A DNA stretch of 64,000 bases from Citrobacter amalonaticus (GCF_018252635.1 NZ_JAGTXM010000006.1:248001-312000); one strand, 5' to 3'; positions 50,599-62,824 are shown, numbered from the stretch's first letter. Notes: generated by a model not told the origin, from the letters alone. Numbers and translations: made by a program.

Positions 50599-52269
50599 AT
50601 GTCAGTAAGCGCATTTAACCGACGCTGGGCGGCGGTCATTCTGGAAGCATTAACTCGTCACGGCGTCAGGCATGTTTGCATTGCCCCTGGCTCTCGTTCA
50701 ACGCCGCTCACTCTGGCGGCGGCGGAAAATTCGGCCTTTATTCACCACACGCATTTTGACGAGCGTGGTCTGGGGCATCTGGCGCTGGGACTGGCGAAGG
50801 TAAGTAAACAGCCTGTAGCCGTGATCGTGACCTCCGGTACGGCGGTCGCTAACCTCTATCCGGCGCTGATTGAAGCGGGATTGACCGGTGAGAAACTGAT
50901 CCTGCTGACGGCCGATCGTCCCCCTGAACTGATTGACTGCGGCGCGAACCAGGCAATTCGCCAGGCGGGCATGTTTGCGTCACATCCGTCACAAACGCTT
51001 TCCCTTCCACGCCCAACGCAGGATATTCCGGCCCGTTGGCTGGTATCGACCATCGATAATGCGCTGGCCTCACTGCATGCTGGCGCGGTTCATATTAACT
51101 GCCCGTTTGCTGAGCCGCTGTATGGTGAGATGGACGAAACCGGACTGGCCTGGCAACAGCGCCTCGGTGACTGGTGGCAGGATGATAAGCCCTGGCTGCG
51201 CGAAGCGCGTAGGCTGGAAAGTGACAAACAGCGCGACTGGTTCTTCTGGCGGCAAAAACGAGGTGTCGTCGTCGCCGGGAGAATGAGCGCGGAAGAGGGT
51301 AAACACGTCGCGCAGTGGGCACAGACGCTGGGTTGGCCGCTGATTGGCGATGTGCTGTCACAAACCGGACAGCCGCTCCCCTGTGCCGATCTCTGGCTCG
51401 GCAATGCGAAGGCAGTAACAGAACTGCAGCAGGCGCAGATTGTGGTGCAACTGGGCAGTAGCCTGACCGGGAAGCGCCTGCTGCAATGGCAGGCAAGCTG
51501 TGAGCCGCAAGAATACTGGATTGTCGATAACATCGAAGGGCGCCTGGATCCGGCGCACCATCGCGGTCGCCGTCTGGTGGCAAAAATCGCCAACTGGCTG
51601 GAACTGCATCCGGCAGAAAAACGTCAGCCGTGGTGTGTAGACATCCCGCGTCTGGCGGAGCAGGCCTGGCAGGCCGTGGTGGCGCGTCGGGATACCTTTG
51701 GTGAAGCGCAGCTGGCTCATCGTATTTGCGACTATCTTCCTGAGCAGGGGCAGCTCTTTGTTGGCAACAGCCTGGTGGTGCGCCTGATTGATGCGCTGAC
51801 AAAACTCCCGGCGGGTTACCCGGTTTACAGCAATCGTGGAGCCAGCGGTATTGATGGCTTAATATCGACGGCCGCAGGCGTGCAGCGCGCCAGCGCAAAA
51901 TCGACGCTGGCGATTGTGGGCGATTTATCGGCGCTGTACGATCTCAACGCATTAGCCCTGCTGCGCCAGGTTTCCGCGCCGTTCGTACTCATTGTGGTGA
52001 ACAATAATGGCGGGCAGATTTTCTCGCTGCTGCCCACGCCGCAGAGCGAGCGTGAACGCTTCTATCTGATGCCGCAAAACGTTCATTTTGAACACGCAGC
52101 CGCCATGTTTAACCTCAAGTATCATCGTCCGGAAAGCTGGGATGAACTGGAGACGGCGCTGGCTGGTGCATGGCGTACTCCTGCGACCACGGTGATTGAA
52201 CTGGTGGTCAACGACACCGACGGCGCGCAAACCCTGCAACAGCTCCTGGCGCAGGTAAGCCATTTATGA
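50599..52269 (+). CDS. menD: SEPHCHC synthase MenD
   Basis: MenD is the thiamine-diphosphate enzyme that joins isochorismate and 2-oxoglutarate to give SEPHCHC. The start ATG 50599 ([10 protein letters not shown]) gives 556 residues as in E. coli; an in-frame TTG 18 bases upstream is disregarded. The ThDP-activating glutamate is E55 ([11 protein letters not shown]). The cofactor/metal motif [15 protein letters not shown] and NNNGGQIFS lies near 440-475. Its stop overlaps the menH ATG region by four bases. Confidence 0.97.
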   Translation: MSVSAFNRRWAAVILEALTRHGVRHVCIAPGSRSTPLTLAAAENSAFIHHTHFDERGLGHLALGLAKVSKQPVAVIVTSGTAVANLYPALIEAGLTGEKLILLTADRPPELIDCGANQAIRQAGMFASHPSQTLSLPRPTQDIPARWLVSTIDNALASLHAGAVHINCPFAEPLYGEMDETGLAWQQRLGDWWQDDKPWLREARRLESDKQRDWFFWRQKRGVVVAGRMSAEEGKHVAQWAQTLGWPLIGDVLSQTGQPLPCADLWLGNAKAVTELQQAQIVVQLGSSLTGKRLLQWQASCEPQEYWIVDNIEGRLDPAHHRGRRLVAKIANWLELHPAEKRQPWCVDIPRLAEQAWQAVVARRDTFGEAQLAHRICDYLPEQGQLFVGNSLVVRLIDALTKLPAGYPVYSNRGASGIDGLISTAAGVQRASAKSTLAIVGDLSALYDLNALALLRQVSAPFVLIVVNNNGGQIFSLLPTPQSERERFYLMPQNVHFEHAAAMFNLKYHRPESWDELETALAGAWRTPATTVIELVVNDTDGAQTLQQLLAQVSHL

Positions 52270-53024
52270 TCCTGCACGCGCAGGCAAAAGACGCGCAGCC
52301 AGGTTCACCCTGGCTGGTTTTTCTGCACGGTTTTTCAGGTGACGCCCAGGAGTGGCAGCCGGTTGGCGAGCAGCTTACGAGCTTTTCCCGTCTGTATGTC
52401 GACTTGCCCGGTCACGGCGGATCGGCGGAGATTCGCGTCAGCGGATTCGCCGATGTGCTTGCCTTACTGCGCAATACCCTTCTTAGTTACAACATCCTGA
52501 ACTACTGGCTGGTGGGATATTCCCTCGGTGGCAGAGTGGCGATGATGGCGGCCTGTCAGGCGATGCCCGGACTATGCGGTCTGGTGGTTGAAGGCGGGCA
52601 TCCGGGATTGCAAAACGATGCTGAACGCGACGCTCGGCGAAATTCAGACCATCACTGGGCAGAGCGTTTTCGCCGTGACACGCTGGCTGACGTGTTTGCG
52701 GACTGGTATCAGCAGCCGGTTTTTGCTTCGCTTAACGCGCAGCAACGAGAAACGCTGGTTGCATTGCGTAGCCAGAATAACGGTGAAACGCTGGCAGCCA
52801 TGCTGGAAGCCACCTCGCTGGCGGTCCAGCCTGATTTACGCGCAGCGCTGAACGCGCGCGCATTTCCGTTTTATTATTTATGTGGTGAACGTGACAGCAA
52901 ATTCTGCGCACTCGCGACGGAGCTAGCGGCGACCCGCCATGTGATTCGTAACGCCGGACACAACGCGCATCGGGAAAACCCCGCGGGCGTGGTGGACTGT
53001 CTGGCTCAGATTCTGCGTCTCTGA
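52266..53024 (+). CDS. menH: SHCHC synthase MenH
   Basis: MenH removes pyruvate from SEPHCHC to form SHCHC. It is an alpha/beta hydrolase of 252 residues. The catalytic serine is S86 in VGYSLGGR; the acid is in GERDSKFC near 210 and the histidine in [11 protein letters not shown] near 232. The ATG overlaps the menD stop (ATGA). menB follows after 14 bases. Confidence 0.96.
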   Translation: MILHAQAKDAQPGSPWLVFLHGFSGDAQEWQPVGEQLTSFSRLYVDLPGHGGSAEIRVSGFADVLALLRNTLLSYNILNYWLVGYSLGGRVAMMAACQAMPGLCGLVVEGGHPGLQNDAERDARRNSDHHWAERFRRDTLADVFADWYQQPVFASLNAQQRETLVALRSQNNGETLAAMLEATSLAVQPDLRAALNARAFPFYYLCGERDSKFCALATELAATRHVIRNAGHNAHRENPAGVVDCLAQILRL

Positions 53025-53038
53025 CTTAAGGACACACT

Positions 53039-53896
53039 ATGATCTATCCTGATGAAACAATGCTTTACGCACCGGTAGAATGGCAAGATTGCTCTGAAGG
53101 CTACACTGACATTCGCTATGAGAAATCGACCGACGGTATCGCAAAAATCACCATTAATCGTCCGCAGGTGCGCAACGCATTCCGTCCTCTGACCGTCAAA
53201 GAGATGATCCAGGCGCTGGCAGATGCCCGTTATGACGATAACGTGGGCGTGATTATTTTGACTGGCGCAGGCGACAAGGCTTTTTGTGCCGGCGGCGACC
53301 AGAAGGTTCGCGGCGACTACGGCGGCTATCAGGATGACTCCGGCGTTCATCACCTGAACGTGCTGGACTTCCAGCGCCAGATCCGTACCTGTCCGAAGCC
53401 GGTCGTGGCGATGGTGGCAGGTTATTCCATCGGCGGCGGCCACGTGCTGCACATGATGTGTGACCTGACGATTGCGGCAGAAAATGCCATCTTCGGCCAG
53501 ACCGGCCCGAAAGTCGGTTCCTTTGATGGCGGCTGGGGCGCGTCTTACATGGCGCGGATCGTTGGGCAGAAGAAAGCGCGAGAAATCTGGTTCCTGTGCC
53601 GTCAGTACGACGCCAAACAGGCGCTGGATATGGGGCTGGTTAACACCGTTGTTCCGCTGGCCGAACTCGAAAAAGAGACCGTGCGCTGGTGTCGTGAAAT
53701 GCTGCAAAACAGTCCAATGGCGCTGCGTTGCCTGAAGGCGGCGCTGAACGCGGACTGTGATGGTCAGGCCGGTTTGCAGGAGCTGGCGGGTAACGCCACC
53801 ATGCTGTTCTACATGACGGAAGAAGGTCAGGAAGGCCGTAATGCCTTTAACCAGAAACGTCAGCCTGATTTCAGCAAATTCAAACGGAATCCGTAA
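53039..53896 (+). CDS. menB: 1,4-Dihydroxy-2-naphthoyl-CoA synthase MenB
   Basis: MenB cyclises succinylbenzoyl-CoA to dihydroxynaphthoyl-CoA. It is a crotonase-family enzyme of 285 residues. [17 protein letters not shown] near 78-94 and [19 protein letters not shown] near 129 form the oxyanion hole and CoA site; [16 protein letters not shown] near 153-168 is the MenB-specific loop, with G156/D163-type residues. It overlaps the menC start by one base. Confidence 0.97.
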   Translation: MIYPDETMLYAPVEWQDCSEGYTDIRYEKSTDGIAKITINRPQVRNAFRPLTVKEMIQALADARYDDNVGVIILTGAGDKAFCAGGDQKVRGDYGGYQDDSGVHHLNVLDFQRQIRTCPKPVVAMVAGYSIGGGHVLHMMCDLTIAAENAIFGQTGPKVGSFDGGWGASYMARIVGQKKAREIWFLCRQYDAKQALDMGLVNTVVPLAELEKETVRWCREMLQNSPMALRCLKAALNADCDGQAGLQELAGNATMLFYMTEEGQEGRNAFNQKRQPDFSKFKRNP

Positions 53897-54858
53897 TGCG
53901 TAGCGCGCAGGTATACCGCTGGCAGATCCCCATGGACGCGGGGGTGGTTCTGCGCGACAGGCGGTTAAAAACGCGTGACGGGCTGTATGTCCGACTTCAC
54001 GACGGTGAGCGTCAGGGTTGGGGAGAGATTTCCCCGCTGCCGGGCTTCAGTCAGGAAACCCAGGAAGAAGCGCAGACTACGCTGCTGGCCTGGGTTGACG
54101 GCTGGCTGCAGGGAGACGACGCATTGCCGACGATGCCTTCCGTGGCTTTTGGCGTCAGCTGTGCGCTGGCGGAAATCGCCGGAACGTTGCCTGAAGCCGC
54201 GGATTATCGGGCAGCACCGCTGTGTACCGGCGATCCGGACGATCTGGTCCTGCAACTGGCGGACATGCCCGGCGAAAAAGTGGCGAAGGTGAAAGTTGGA
54301 CTGTACGAAGCCGTGCGGGACGGCATGGTTGTCAACCTGCTGCTGGAGGCGATCCCGGAATTACGATTGCGTCTGGATGCCAACCGGGCATGGACGCCGT
54401 TGAAGGCGCAGCAGTTCGCGAAGTACGTGAACCCGGACTACCGCAACCGCATTGCTTTTCTCGAAGAGCCATGTAAAACGCGCGACGACTCGCGTGCCTT
54501 CGCCCGGGAAACCGGGATTGCCATCGCCTGGGACGAGAGTCTGCGTGACGCTGATTTTGTTTTTGAGGCCGAAGAGGGCGTTCGTGCGGTGGTGATCAAA
54601 CCGACGCTGACCGGTTCGCTGGAAAAAGTACGCGAACAGGTACAGGCGGCGCATGCGCTTGGGCTGACGGCGGTGATCAGTTCGTCCATCGAGTCGAGCC
54701 TGGGCCTGACGCAACTGGCACGCATTGCCGCGTGGCTGACGCCAGATACCATTCCGGGACTGGATACGCTGAGTCTGATGCAGGCGCAGCAGATCCGCTG
54801 CTGGCCGGGTAGTCCGTTGCCATTGATTGACGACGCATCCCTGGAAAAACTGCGATGA
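53896..54858 (+). CDS. menC: o-Succinylbenzoate synthase MenC
   Basis: MenC dehydrates SHCHC to o-succinylbenzoate. It is an enolase-superfamily enzyme of 320 residues. The catalytic lysines K131 and K133 (AKVKVG), metal ligands D161, E190 and D213, and K235 (VIKPT) all sit at the E. coli positions. The ATG shares one base with the menB stop (TAATG). It overlaps menE by four bases. Confidence 0.97.
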   Translation: MRSAQVYRWQIPMDAGVVLRDRRLKTRDGLYVRLHDGERQGWGEISPLPGFSQETQEEAQTTLLAWVDGWLQGDDALPTMPSVAFGVSCALAEIAGTLPEAADYRAAPLCTGDPDDLVLQLADMPGEKVAKVKVGLYEAVRDGMVVNLLLEAIPELRLRLDANRAWTPLKAQQFAKYVNPDYRNRIAFLEEPCKTRDDSRAFARETGIAIAWDESLRDADFVFEAEEGVRAVVIKPTLTGSLEKVREQVQAAHALGLTAVISSSIESSLGLTQLARIAAWLTPDTIPGLDTLSLMQAQQIRCWPGSPLPLIDDASLEKLR

Positions 54859-56225
54859 CCTTTCCAGACTGGCCGTGGCGTTACTGGCGGCAGGTTCAGG
54901 GAGATGCGCCGGCCTTACGCCTGAATGATGAGGGACTAAGCTGGCGCACGCTCTGTACCCGTATTGATGCCCTGGCAAGCGGTTTTGCCGCGCAGGGCGT
55001 TACCGAAGGCTGCGGCGTTATGCTGCGCGCCTGGAATCATCCACAGACACTGCTGGCATGGCTGGCGCTGTTACAGTGTGGGGCCAGGATCCTGCCGGTC
55101 AACCCGCAGCTTCCTCATTCCCTGCTGACGACCCTGTTGCCCGATCTTACGCTGCAGTTTGCGCTGGATCTGGAGGGGGATAATCCCTTTCCCTTTCTGG
55201 TCTCGCTGGATTGCCTGAACGCAGATGGCCAGCATGCCGTCGACTGGCAACCGCAGCGTTTGAGCTCCATGACGCTGACCTCCGGTTCGACCGGTCAACC
55301 GAAAGCGGCGGTCCACACCTGCCAGGCGCATCTTGCCAGTGCTGAAGGCGTGCTGTCGCTAATGCCGCTGGCAAAAGAGGATGACTGGCTGCTCTCTCTG
55401 CCGTTGTTCCATGTCTCTGGACAGGGGATTCTGTGGCGATGGCTAGTGGCCGGTGCGCGGATGACCGTGCGGGAAAAACAGCCGCTGGAACAGATGCTGG
55501 CCGGATGTACGCATGCTTCGTTGGTGCCCACGCAACTCTGGCGACTGCTGGTGAACCAGACGCCGGTGGCGCTGAAAGCGGTTTTGCTGGGAGGAGCCGC
55601 GATTCCGGTGGCGTTAACCGAGCAGGCACGCACACGTGGAATTCGCTGCTGGTGTGGTTACGGTCTGACGGAGTTTGCCTCGACGGTGTGTGCGAAAGAG
55701 GCGGATGGTCTGGCTGATGTCGGTATGCCCTTACCGGGACGAGAAGTCAGAATTGTGAATGATGAAGTCTGGCTGCGAGCGGCCAGTATGGCGGAAGGCT
55801 ACTGGCGAAACGGTAAGCTGATTCCGCTGACCAACGATGAAGGCTGGTTTGCCACACGCGATCGCGGCGTTCTTAATGGCGGAAAGCTGACCATCGCCGG
55901 ACGTCTGGATAACCTCTTTTTTAGCGGTGGTGAGGGGATTCAGCCGGAAGAGGTGGAACGGGTTATCGTGACACATCCGCATGTGCTACAGGCGTTTATC
56001 GTCCCGGTTGAAGATGCTGAATTTGGTCATCGTCCGGTGGCGGTGGTTGAATATGACGCCGATGTTGCCCAGATCGATCTCAGCGACTGGGTGAAAGACA
56101 AACTGGCACGCTTCCAGCAGCCGGTTCGCTGGTTTTCTTTGCCTGCGGAACTGAAAAATGGCGGGATCAAGATATCCCGGCGGGCCATTATTGATTGGGT
56201 AAACGGAACATTAAAAAATCATTAA
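54855..56225 (+). CDS. menE: o-Succinylbenzoate-CoA ligase MenE
   Basis: MenE activates o-succinylbenzoate with ATP and CoA. It is an ANL-superfamily adenylating enzyme of 456 residues, about five longer than I recall for E. coli. The P-loop [14 protein letters not shown] near 141-154, the A5-like YGLTEFAST near 272 and the hinge/[12 protein letters not shown] region near 360 are visible. C-terminal [12 protein letters not shown] holds the catalytic lysine. The gene ends the men operon; pmrD begins 98 bases on. Confidence 0.96.
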   Translation: MTFPDWPWRYWRQVQGDAPALRLNDEGLSWRTLCTRIDALASGFAAQGVTEGCGVMLRAWNHPQTLLAWLALLQCGARILPVNPQLPHSLLTTLLPDLTLQFALDLEGDNPFPFLVSLDCLNADGQHAVDWQPQRLSSMTLTSGSTGQPKAAVHTCQAHLASAEGVLSLMPLAKEDDWLLSLPLFHVSGQGILWRWLVAGARMTVREKQPLEQMLAGCTHASLVPTQLWRLLVNQTPVALKAVLLGGAAIPVALTEQARTRGIRCWCGYGLTEFASTVCAKEADGLADVGMPLPGREVRIVNDEVWLRAASMAEGYWRNGKLIPLTNDEGWFATRDRGVLNGGKLTIAGRLDNLFFSGGEGIQPEEVERVIVTHPHVLQAFIVPVEDAEFGHRPVAVVEYDADVAQIDLSDWVKDKLARFQQPVRWFSLPAELKNGGIKISRRAIIDWVNGTLKNH

Positions 56226-56283
56226 TGCCACTTCTCAGCTTTATCAATTGATGCTCATTGCCACTTTGTTTATTTGCTACTGT

Positions 56284-56300
56284 GTAACGTAATGTAAACG
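56284..56300 (-). promoter_or_regulatory. Possible inverted PhoP box upstream of pmrD
   Basis: On the minus strand CGTTTA-CATTA-CGTTAC resembles the PhoP direct repeat (T/G)GTTTA-N5-(T/G)GTTTA, with five of six matches in the first hexamer and three in the second. PhoP activates pmrD in Salmonella from a site described there as inverted. The match is weak and is offered as a candidate only. Confidence 0.3.
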
Positions 56301-56323
56301 TTCCTGATAAGTAAAGGTATGCA

Positions 56324-56587
56324 ATGGAGTGGCAGGTGAAGAAGTCATGCTATGACAAAACGTCAGGGAAGCAGGCATTAGTGTTGAGTGATGCTGGTGG
56401 TTCACTCAAAATGATTGCTGAAGTTCAGTCTGACATTATTGTGAATGCCGGTGATATTCTTTCCCCGTTGAAGGATGCTCTGTATTCCGTCAACCGTGAC
56501 ACCAGGAGAACGGTAAAGGTTCTGGATGCCCGGAGCTATACCTGCGACGAGTGGGCGCGCCTGAAGACGCTGCTGGGGAATCCATAA
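56324..56587 (+). CDS. pmrD: PmrD, connector of PhoPQ and PmrAB
   Basis: PmrD is a small protein that binds phosphorylated PmrA and protects it from dephosphorylation, so PhoPQ signals can switch on arn. The 87 residues fit the family (85-88) and match conserved parts: MEWQVKKS at the start, DAGGSLKMIAE near 23, GDILSPLKDA near 43 and YTCDEWARL near 72. It resembles the Salmonella form somewhat more than the E. coli form as I remember them, especially at the C-terminus. It converges with arnF with only three bases between stop codons. Confidence 0.93.
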   Translation: MEWQVKKSCYDKTSGKQALVLSDAGGSLKMIAEVQSDIIVNAGDILSPLKDALYSVNRDTRRTVKVLDARSYTCDEWARLKTLLGNP

Positions 56588-56590
56588 TCG

Positions 56591-56977
56591 TCAGCACCTT
56601 TTCCGCTGTGCGGGCAGAAATATGAGCATCAGTCCGGTCATAATGCACAATACGCCCAACAGCGCTTTCAGGGAAAACGTGCCCTGCCAGCCGGGTAAGA
56701 TCATCGACGCCATCCACACCAGCACATAACTCAGGCTGAGCAGCGCATACGCCTTACTCAGTGCGAGATGATGCAGCGCGTTATGCCAGCAGAAAACCGA
56801 CAGCAAATAGCCCACTAAGCCTGCCAAAAGTGCGGGGGTACCCGTCTGGAAGGAGAACAGCGCAGGAATAAACGTTTGCCATTGCACCATCGGCGGCAGG
56901 TTCGTCATTGCAAAGCCCAGGCACAGTTGCGCGACGGAGGTGATGATCACACTGCATAATCCCCACAGTAATCCCAT
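56591..56977 (-). CDS. arnF: ArnF, undecaprenyl-phosphate aminoarabinose flippase subunit
   Basis: ArnF forms with ArnE the EmrE-like flippase that moves undecaprenyl-phosphate-alpha-L-Ara4N across the inner membrane. The 128 residues have four helices (about 2-22, 33-53, 68-88, 97-120). The length matches E. coli. The ATG overlaps the arnE stop (TAATG). It is last in the arn operon. Confidence 0.94.
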   Translation of the reverse strand: MGLLWGLCSVIITSVAQLCLGFAMTNLPPMVQWQTFIPALFSFQTGTPALLAGLVGYLLSVFCWHNALHHLALSKAYALLSLSYVLVWMASMILPGWQGTFSLKALLGVLCIMTGLMLIFLPAQRKRC

Positions 56978-57312
56978 TACGCCGCACTCCCCAGAATAAA
57001 AATACCGCTGATGATCAGGACGATGCCCAGCCAGTGACGAAGCGCCACCGGTTCATGCCAGATTTTCCATGCCAGCAGGGTGACCCAGACAAAGTTCAGG
57101 CTGAGCATTGGGTAAGCGATACCCACGGGTATGTTCTGCAATACCCGCAGCCACAGGATCATCGCCAGGGCGAGACAGGCCAGCGCCAGTCCCAGCCACA
57201 GAAAAATATGGCGTCTGCGCACGCTTGTCGGCACACGGAGCGTAGCCTGCTTCTGGCATAACTGCCCTGCGACGCTGAGCAGGCTGGCCAGCACTAACGC
57301 CAGCCAGATCAT
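56977..57312 (-). CDS. arnE: ArnE, undecaprenyl-phosphate aminoarabinose flippase subunit
   Basis: ArnE is the partner of ArnF in the small-multidrug-resistance-like flippase. The 111 residues have four helices. The conserved [25 protein letters not shown] run lies around 68-93 (quoted only by its ends: GIAYP to WHEP). Its ATG overlaps the arnT stop by four bases (ATGA). Confidence 0.95.
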   Translation of the reverse strand: MIWLALVLASLLSVAGQLCQKQATLRVPTSVRRRHIFLWLGLALACLALAMILWLRVLQNIPVGIAYPMLSLNFVWVTLLAWKIWHEPVALRHWLGIVLIISGIFILGSAA

Positions 57313-58964
57313 TTGGGACGATACTGAATCAGTACCAGACGCCCCTGATTATCAATCTTATCGGCAGGCGGAATGGCAAGGCGGTTGATGTCTTCATCCT
57401 TCGCGATGGTGAGCACGAGCGTAATAATTCCCTCCTGACGGTGCTGGCTGAGCCAGTCCGCAAAATCGGCATAGCGGATGAACCGGCCTTTGGCATCGGG
57501 ATAGTTAAGGCCATATTTCAGCTCGCCGGTTTGTCCATACATAAGGATGTCGTCCCGCTTCAGGCTCCAGGCCAGACCGGTGGCGACGCCTACGCTGTCG
57601 GTAAGAATGTAGCGGCTTGGCGCCAGGTTTTCCCGGGTCATTTCGACAAAAAACTGGGGCTGTTTGGATTCCATTACCCGATCGGGGACGGAATAACCAA
57701 ACAACAGCGCCAGTGCTGCGGGACACAACGCGGCGTAAATCCAGCTTTTTTCGGTATTCGTCAGCGTATACCAGCCGAAAAGGGCCCACAGGAAAAAAAT
57801 GCCCAGCGAACAGAAGACCTTGTACACCTCAATGTGCATCCAGACCGGCGATTTCAGCGGTCCCCACGGCGAGACAATCAGCGTGGCGATAATCCCGATG
57901 ACGCCGAAAAGAATATTGATCCAGCCGTTGATGCGCAGCGCGGCAACGCCCTTATCCGCCGCGTTCAATCCGTATCTCGCCATCAGTATGGCGAGCGGGG
58001 CAAAACAGGACAGAATATAGGTCGGTAATTTGCCTTTCGCGATGCTGAAAAACAGCAGCGGCATCACTACCCAACCGAGCAGATAGAGCGCGCTGCGTGA
58101 TTCATCGCGCGCCTGCCAGCCGGTCTTTAAGGCCCCGGGAAGCAGCGCAAGCCACGGCAGGCTTCCGGCGATCAGCACCGGCAGATAGTACCAGAACGGC
58201 GCTTTGTGCTGGGCGTCATCCATCGCGAAACGCTGGATATGTTCGACCCAGAAAAAGTAGTGCCAGAAATCAGGTTCCCGTTGGGCGATCGCCAGCCCCC
58301 ACGGCAGAATGACGGCGATACAGCTGATGATCGCTAATCCGCCGTAGAGGAACAGATCTTTCCAGCGTTTCTGCACGGCGACCCACGGCAGCACGCTGAG
58401 TACCGGTACCGCAAGCGCCAGGAAGCCCTTCGTCATGACGCCCATCCCGCAGGTGACCCCCAGCAGCAGGAATCCGACGCTTTTTCCTTGCCTGGTGGTG
58501 GCCTGCATCGCCTGCCAGAAGCAGCACAGTCCCGCCATCAACCAGAGCGCAATCAGCGGATCGAGTACCGCGTAGGTGCCGATCCCGTAGACGATAAATA
58601 ACGACAAGAAGATGATGGTCGACAGCAGGGCGGTACGTGTATCGCGCCATATGCGCATGGCGAGCCATCCCACCAGCGCGGCGGTGGCCAGCGTCGCGAA
58701 TATCGCGCCAGCGCGAACGCCGAAGTTGTTCACCCCAAACAGCCACTGCCCGATGCTGTTGATCCAGTACCCGGCAATCGGTTTTTCAAAGTAACGCACG
58801 CCCAACAGATGGGGGACGATCCAGTCGCCAGAGGCCAGCATTTCACGACCGATCTCGGCGTAGCGCGTTTCATCCGGTTGCCATAACAGGCGCAGGTTGA
58901 TGGGGATGATGTACCAGAGCGCGATCAGCGCGGCCAGGATCGGATAATAGCGGGTGTTTTTCAT
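57309..58964 (-). CDS. arnT: ArnT, lipid A 4-amino-4-deoxy-L-arabinose transferase
   Basis: ArnT transfers L-Ara4N from undecaprenyl phosphate to lipid A phosphates on the periplasmic face, lowering negative charge and giving polymyxin resistance. It is a PMT-family glycosyltransferase. Starting at ATG 58964 (MKNTRYYPI) gives 551 residues, close to the E. coli 550; a longer frame reaching 59000 lies within arnD and is rejected. [18 protein letters not shown] near 34-51 and the [15 protein letters not shown] loop near 70-84 are the catalytic periplasmic stretches, followed by about 12 helices. Confidence 0.96.
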   Translation of the reverse strand: MKNTRYYPILAALIALWYIIPINLRLLWQPDETRYAEIGREMLASGDWIVPHLLGVRYFEKPIAGYWINSIGQWLFGVNNFGVRAGAIFATLATAALVGWLAMRIWRDTRTALLSTIIFLSLFIVYGIGTYAVLDPLIALWLMAGLCCFWQAMQATTRQGKSVGFLLLGVTCGMGVMTKGFLALAVPVLSVLPWVAVQKRWKDLFLYGGLAIISCIAVILPWGLAIAQREPDFWHYFFWVEHIQRFAMDDAQHKAPFWYYLPVLIAGSLPWLALLPGALKTGWQARDESRSALYLLGWVVMPLLFFSIAKGKLPTYILSCFAPLAILMARYGLNAADKGVAALRINGWINILFGVIGIIATLIVSPWGPLKSPVWMHIEVYKVFCSLGIFFLWALFGWYTLTNTEKSWIYAALCPAALALLFGYSVPDRVMESKQPQFFVEMTRENLAPSRYILTDSVGVATGLAWSLKRDDILMYGQTGELKYGLNYPDAKGRFIRYADFADWLSQHRQEGIITLVLTIAKDEDINRLAIPPADKIDNQGRLVLIQYRPK

Positions 58965-59863
58965 CGAATGAGACTCATCGCTTGCTGGCAGCCTAACCAT
59001 CCTTCTCTTCCCGCGATGTTACCGCGAATAATTTCTCCCGGCGGCAAGGTACTGCGATCGTCAGGTAGCAGTTCGCCAAGCGGGCAGAAAGTGATGCCCG
59101 CATCGGCCGCACGCTGGAGCAGTTCCTCAAACTGGCTGTGCCAGGCACCGCCTTCGACTTCGGCATGAATGGTGTACACCGGCGTACCGGTATCCCGCTG
59201 CATTCGGGAGAGGATCCAGTCGTTGTAATCTTCCGCCTGAACCTCGCGACCCACCGCTTCATCCCATGTGGGCAGCGTAACCGGAATTTGTGGCGTAGCA
59301 AACGCATCAGCCCCGAGAACCGGACGGAACGGTGCCCGGCCGCGACAGTCGCTGTTATAACGCAGAGGAAATGTCTCTTTGGCGAGAACCACGCGCTGGT
59401 CGGCGCGCCAGCCCGCGACGGCTGAACAGGTCACGGGCTTGCCGGTGATCGCCTCCAGGGCGGTTATCCCTTGTGAAATATCAGCGATCAGCTGCTGTTC
59501 GCTCCACTGAGGGCTACGAGCCTGCCAGGCATGGTGATCCCAGGCGTGCAGCCCCGTTTCATGCTGGCGCGCCGCTTCACGGATAATCTCTGCGTTTGCG
59601 CGGCCGATTTCTTTTCCCGGCCAGGCGGTGCCGGCCAGCAGAATATCCCAGCCGTAAAGAGACGCGGCGTTTGAGCGCAGCATCTTCCACAGAAACTGCG
59701 GTTTAATCAGGCGCCAGAGATGGCGTCCCATGTTGTCAGGTCCAACGCTAAAGAAAAAACTTGCCCGAATGCGGTATCGGCTCAACGACGCTAACAGGCG
59801 TGGTACGCCGTCGCGGGTGCCACGGAAGGTATCGACATCAATACGCAAGCCAACTTTTGTCAT
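58961..59863 (-). CDS. arnD: ArnD, undecaprenyl-phosphate-Ara4FN deformylase
   Basis: ArnD removes the formyl group from undecaprenyl-phosphate-Ara4FN before flipping. It is a polysaccharide-deacetylase-fold (NodB-like) protein of 300 residues from ATG 59863 ([16 protein letters not shown]). The metal-binding aspartate is in RIDVDTF near 8-13 and the histidines in HAWDHHAW near 103-110. An in-frame longer start inside arnA is not supported. It overlaps arnA and arnT by four bases each. Confidence 0.95.
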   Translation of the reverse strand: MTKVGLRIDVDTFRGTRDGVPRLLASLSRYRIRASFFFSVGPDNMGRHLWRLIKPQFLWKMLRSNAASLYGWDILLAGTAWPGKEIGRANAEIIREAARQHETGLHAWDHHAWQARSPQWSEQQLIADISQGITALEAITGKPVTCSAVAGWRADQRVVLAKETFPLRYNSDCRGRAPFRPVLGADAFATPQIPVTLPTWDEAVGREVQAEDYNDWILSRMQRDTGTPVYTIHAEVEGGAWHSQFEELLQRAADAGITFCPLGELLPDDRSTLPPGEIIRGNIAGREGWLGCQQAMSLIR

Positions 59864-61842
59864 GATGAATGTTCCCTGAGATCCACACTGCGCAGGAAGA
59901 AATCCAGCGTCTCGTCGACCGTTTCGCGCATATCGATGCCAGGCTCCCAGTCCAGGCAACGTTTTGCATTACGGATGTTGGGCTTACGGTGCTCCACATC
60001 CTGATAGCCTTTGCCATAATAGCTGCTGCTCTCAACCACCCGTAAGCCGGCAAACGGAGGGAAATGATTGCGCAGTGGATGTTTGTCGAAACTTTCCAGC
60101 AGCATTTCCGCCAGCTCTTTGATACTGGCTTCGTTTTCCGGGTTACCGATGTTGATGATTTCACCGTCACAGCGGCCGCCCGCGTTTTCAATGATCCGGT
60201 ACAGCGCTTCGATACCGTCGCGGATATCCGTAAAGCAGCGTTTCTGTTTTCCGCCTTCAATCAGCTTAATCGGTGAACCTTCCACCAGGTTAAGGATCAA
60301 CTGCGTAATGGCGCGTGAGCTGCCAATTCGTGCGGAATGCAGACTGTCCAGCCGCGGCCCCATCCAGTTGAACGGACGGAAGAGGGTAAAGCGCAGCCCT
60401 TCTTTTTCGCCATAGGCCCAAATGACGCGGTCGAGAAGCTGTTTGGACACTGAGTAAATCCAGCGGGGTTTATTGACCGGTCCGACAATCAGATTCGAGC
60501 TGTCCTCATCGAAAACCTTGTCGGTGCACATCCCGTACACTTCGGAAGTCGATGGGAAAATGATGCGCTTACGGTATTTCACGCAGTAGCGGATGATTTT
60601 CAGGTTCTCTTCAAAATCCAGTTCAAAGACGCGCAGCGGGTTGCGGGTATATTCAATAGGCGTGGCAATGGCCACCAGCGGCAGCACAACATCACATTTC
60701 TTAACGTGATATTCGATCCATTCAGAGTGAATGCTGATGTCGCCTTCCACAAAATGAAAACGCGGATGGTTGAGGAAACGACCAATCGCATCGCTGCCGA
60801 TATCCAGACCATAAATTTCATAGTGGTCTTCGCGCAGCAGTCGTTCAGTAAGATGGTTGCCGATAAAGCCATTCACGCCGAGGATCAGCACGCGGGTACG
60901 GCGTTTACTGGCAGCCAGCGATGGGGTGTTTAAACGAGAACCTGCAACCAGTCCGAGGATTTGTGCTAACTGCGCGCCTTGCACCGTGATACCGTTGCCT
61001 GTTTCTCCGGTCACAACTTCCAGCGCGCCTTCGGAACAGGCGATCAGCAGAGGGGAGACGGAGATGACAGTACCCGGTTGCGCGGTATGGGTTTGCGGGT
61101 GGACGCGGGATGACCAGAGAGTGAATTTTTGCGTACCGGAATAGCTGAACGCGCCCGGCCAGGGGGCCGCGACCGCCCGCACCATGTTGTGCAGCGTCGT
61201 TGCCGGTAGGTTCCACGTCAGGAAACTGTCTTCAGGTGTGCGGCGACCAAAATACGTTGCCTCGCTCTCGTTCTGCGCAACGTCGCGCGTCTCTTTGCGT
61301 TTGATAGCGGGCAATGCCTGTTCCAGCACCCGTCGAGCGGTCTGGCAAAGCTTATGGTGTAACGTAAGAGCCGTATCGTCAGACGAAATAGCGACACGCT
61401 GTTGTTCGATAATGGCGCCTGCATCGGCGCGTTTGACCATGCGGTGCAGCGTCACGCCGGTTTCACTTTCGCCATTCACCAACACCCAGTTCAGCGGGGC
61501 GCGACCGCGATACTTCGGCAGGAGGGAACCGTGCAGGTTGAATGCGCCGGCCGGAGCCAGTTCCAGAATCGTCTCGCTGAGCAGATGACGGTAATAGAAT
61601 GAGAAAATAACGTCGGGAGCGAGTTGACTGATACGCTCAGCCCAGATGGGGTGGTTGACGTCATCAGGGGCGTAGACCGTGATCCCCGCATCAGCGGCCA
61701 GGCGAGAAACGGAGCCAAAAAAAGCGTTTTCTCCCGGATTATCCGCATGCGTAAAAATAGCGGCAATCTCATAACCGGCGTCGAGCACGGCCTGAACGCC
61801 CAGACATCCCATATCGTGATACGCGAAGACAACGGCTTTCAT
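59860..61842 (-). CDS. arnA: ArnA, bifunctional UDP-GlcUA decarboxylase / UDP-Ara4N formyltransferase
   Basis: ArnA makes UDP-Ara4-ketose by oxidative decarboxylation of UDP-glucuronate and later formylates UDP-Ara4N. The start ATG 61842 gives 660 residues as in E. coli. The N-terminal formyltransferase domain (about 1-300) has N102, H104 and D140 at the E. coli positions ([13 protein letters not shown]). The C-terminal decarboxylase domain (about 315-657) has the NAD motif [10 protein letters not shown], the SSER-type FPSTSEVYG and the YSVSKQLLD Tyr/Lys pair. It overlaps arnC and arnD. Confidence 0.97.
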   Translation of the reverse strand: MKAVVFAYHDMGCLGVQAVLDAGYEIAAIFTHADNPGENAFFGSVSRLAADAGITVYAPDDVNHPIWAERISQLAPDVIFSFYYRHLLSETILELAPAGAFNLHGSLLPKYRGRAPLNWVLVNGESETGVTLHRMVKRADAGAIIEQQRVAISSDDTALTLHHKLCQTARRVLEQALPAIKRKETRDVAQNESEATYFGRRTPEDSFLTWNLPATTLHNMVRAVAAPWPGAFSYSGTQKFTLWSSRVHPQTHTAQPGTVISVSPLLIACSEGALEVVTGETGNGITVQGAQLAQILGLVAGSRLNTPSLAASKRRTRVLILGVNGFIGNHLTERLLREDHYEIYGLDIGSDAIGRFLNHPRFHFVEGDISIHSEWIEYHVKKCDVVLPLVAIATPIEYTRNPLRVFELDFEENLKIIRYCVKYRKRIIFPSTSEVYGMCTDKVFDEDSSNLIVGPVNKPRWIYSVSKQLLDRVIWAYGEKEGLRFTLFRPFNWMGPRLDSLHSARIGSSRAITQLILNLVEGSPIKLIEGGKQKRCFTDIRDGIEALYRIIENAGGRCDGEIINIGNPENEASIKELAEMLLESFDKHPLRNHFPPFAGLRVVESSSYYGKGYQDVEHRKPNIRNAKRCLDWEPGIDMRETVDETLDFFLRSVDLREHSS

Positions 61843-62822
61843 TGTTGATTTTCCTTTGCAGAGTACGGGCTTTCCGGGCGAATAACTTGCTGGACGAAAT
61901 AGCGGGGGCGGGCGCGAACATCGTTGTAAATTCGACCGATATATTCGCCGAGTAATCCCATCCCAATGAACTGCGCGCCGATGAAGGTAAACAGAACGGC
62001 AAACAGCATAAACACCCCTTCTGCCGCCCATTGTGGTCCCAGCGTCAGGCGGAGAATGACGAGGAGTATCGACAGGGTAAATCCCGTAACGGCAATGACG
62101 CTGCCAAGCAGGCTTAGCATGCGCAGAGGCGTTGTCGTCAGGCAGGTTACCAGGTCGTACATCAGGTTAATCAGGCGCATAAAGCTGTATTTGGAGTCAC
62201 CAAATTCACGTTCAGCGTGGTGAACAGGGATCTCCGTGGCGCGTCGGGCGAAAATATTCGCCAGAATCGGGATGAACGTGCTGCGCTCATGACAATGCAA
62301 CATGGCATCGATAATGTGACGGCGATAGGCGCGCAGCATACAGCCGTAGTCACCCATCGCTTTACCCGTCGTTCGTTGAATCAGATGGTTGATCATCTTC
62401 GAAGCGGTCTTGCGAAACAGACTGTCCTGACGATTCTGGCGCACGGTGCCAACCACGTCATACCCCTCAGCGGCTTTTGCCACCAGACGTGGGATCTCTT
62501 CCGGAGGGTTTTGCAAATCGGCATCGAGCGTAATGATCAGGTCGCCGGTGACGTGGCTGAACCCTGCCATGATGGCGGAATGCTGCCCGTAGTTGCGATT
62601 CAGTAAAATCGAAACAACATGACTGCCTTCGGCTTCTGATGCGTCGATCAATAATTGCGCGGAGTGGTCGCTGCTGCCGTCATCAATCAACAGGATCTCA
62701 TAGTCTTTTCCCAGACTCTCGCAGGCCGTAGTGGTTCGCCTGAGCAGTTCCGGCAGGCTTTCCTGTTCGTTGTAGACAGGGATCACCACCGATACTTTCG
62801 TAATCGGAAGAGAGTCAAACAT
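61839..62822 (-). CDS. arnC: ArnC, undecaprenyl-phosphate Ara4FN transferase
   Basis: ArnC moves formylated aminoarabinose from UDP to undecaprenyl phosphate at the cytoplasmic face. It is a GT-A-fold family 2 glycosyltransferase of 327 residues, about five longer than I recall for E. coli. The N-terminal catalytic domain includes [12 protein letters not shown] near 12-23 and the metal-binding [13 protein letters not shown] near 100. Two membrane helices lie around 235-265 and 268-295. It follows arnB after two bases and overlaps arnA by four. Confidence 0.96.
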   Translation of the reverse strand: MFDSLPITKVSVVIPVYNEQESLPELLRRTTTACESLGKDYEILLIDDGSSDHSAQLLIDASEAEGSHVVSILLNRNYGQHSAIMAGFSHVTGDLIITLDADLQNPPEEIPRLVAKAAEGYDVVGTVRQNRQDSLFRKTASKMINHLIQRTTGKAMGDYGCMLRAYRRHIIDAMLHCHERSTFIPILANIFARRATEIPVHHAEREFGDSKYSFMRLINLMYDLVTCLTTTPLRMLSLLGSVIAVTGFTLSILLVILRLTLGPQWAAEGVFMLFAVLFTFIGAQFIGMGLLGEYIGRIYNDVRARPRYFVQQVIRPESPYSAKENQQ

Positions 62823-62824
62823 GG

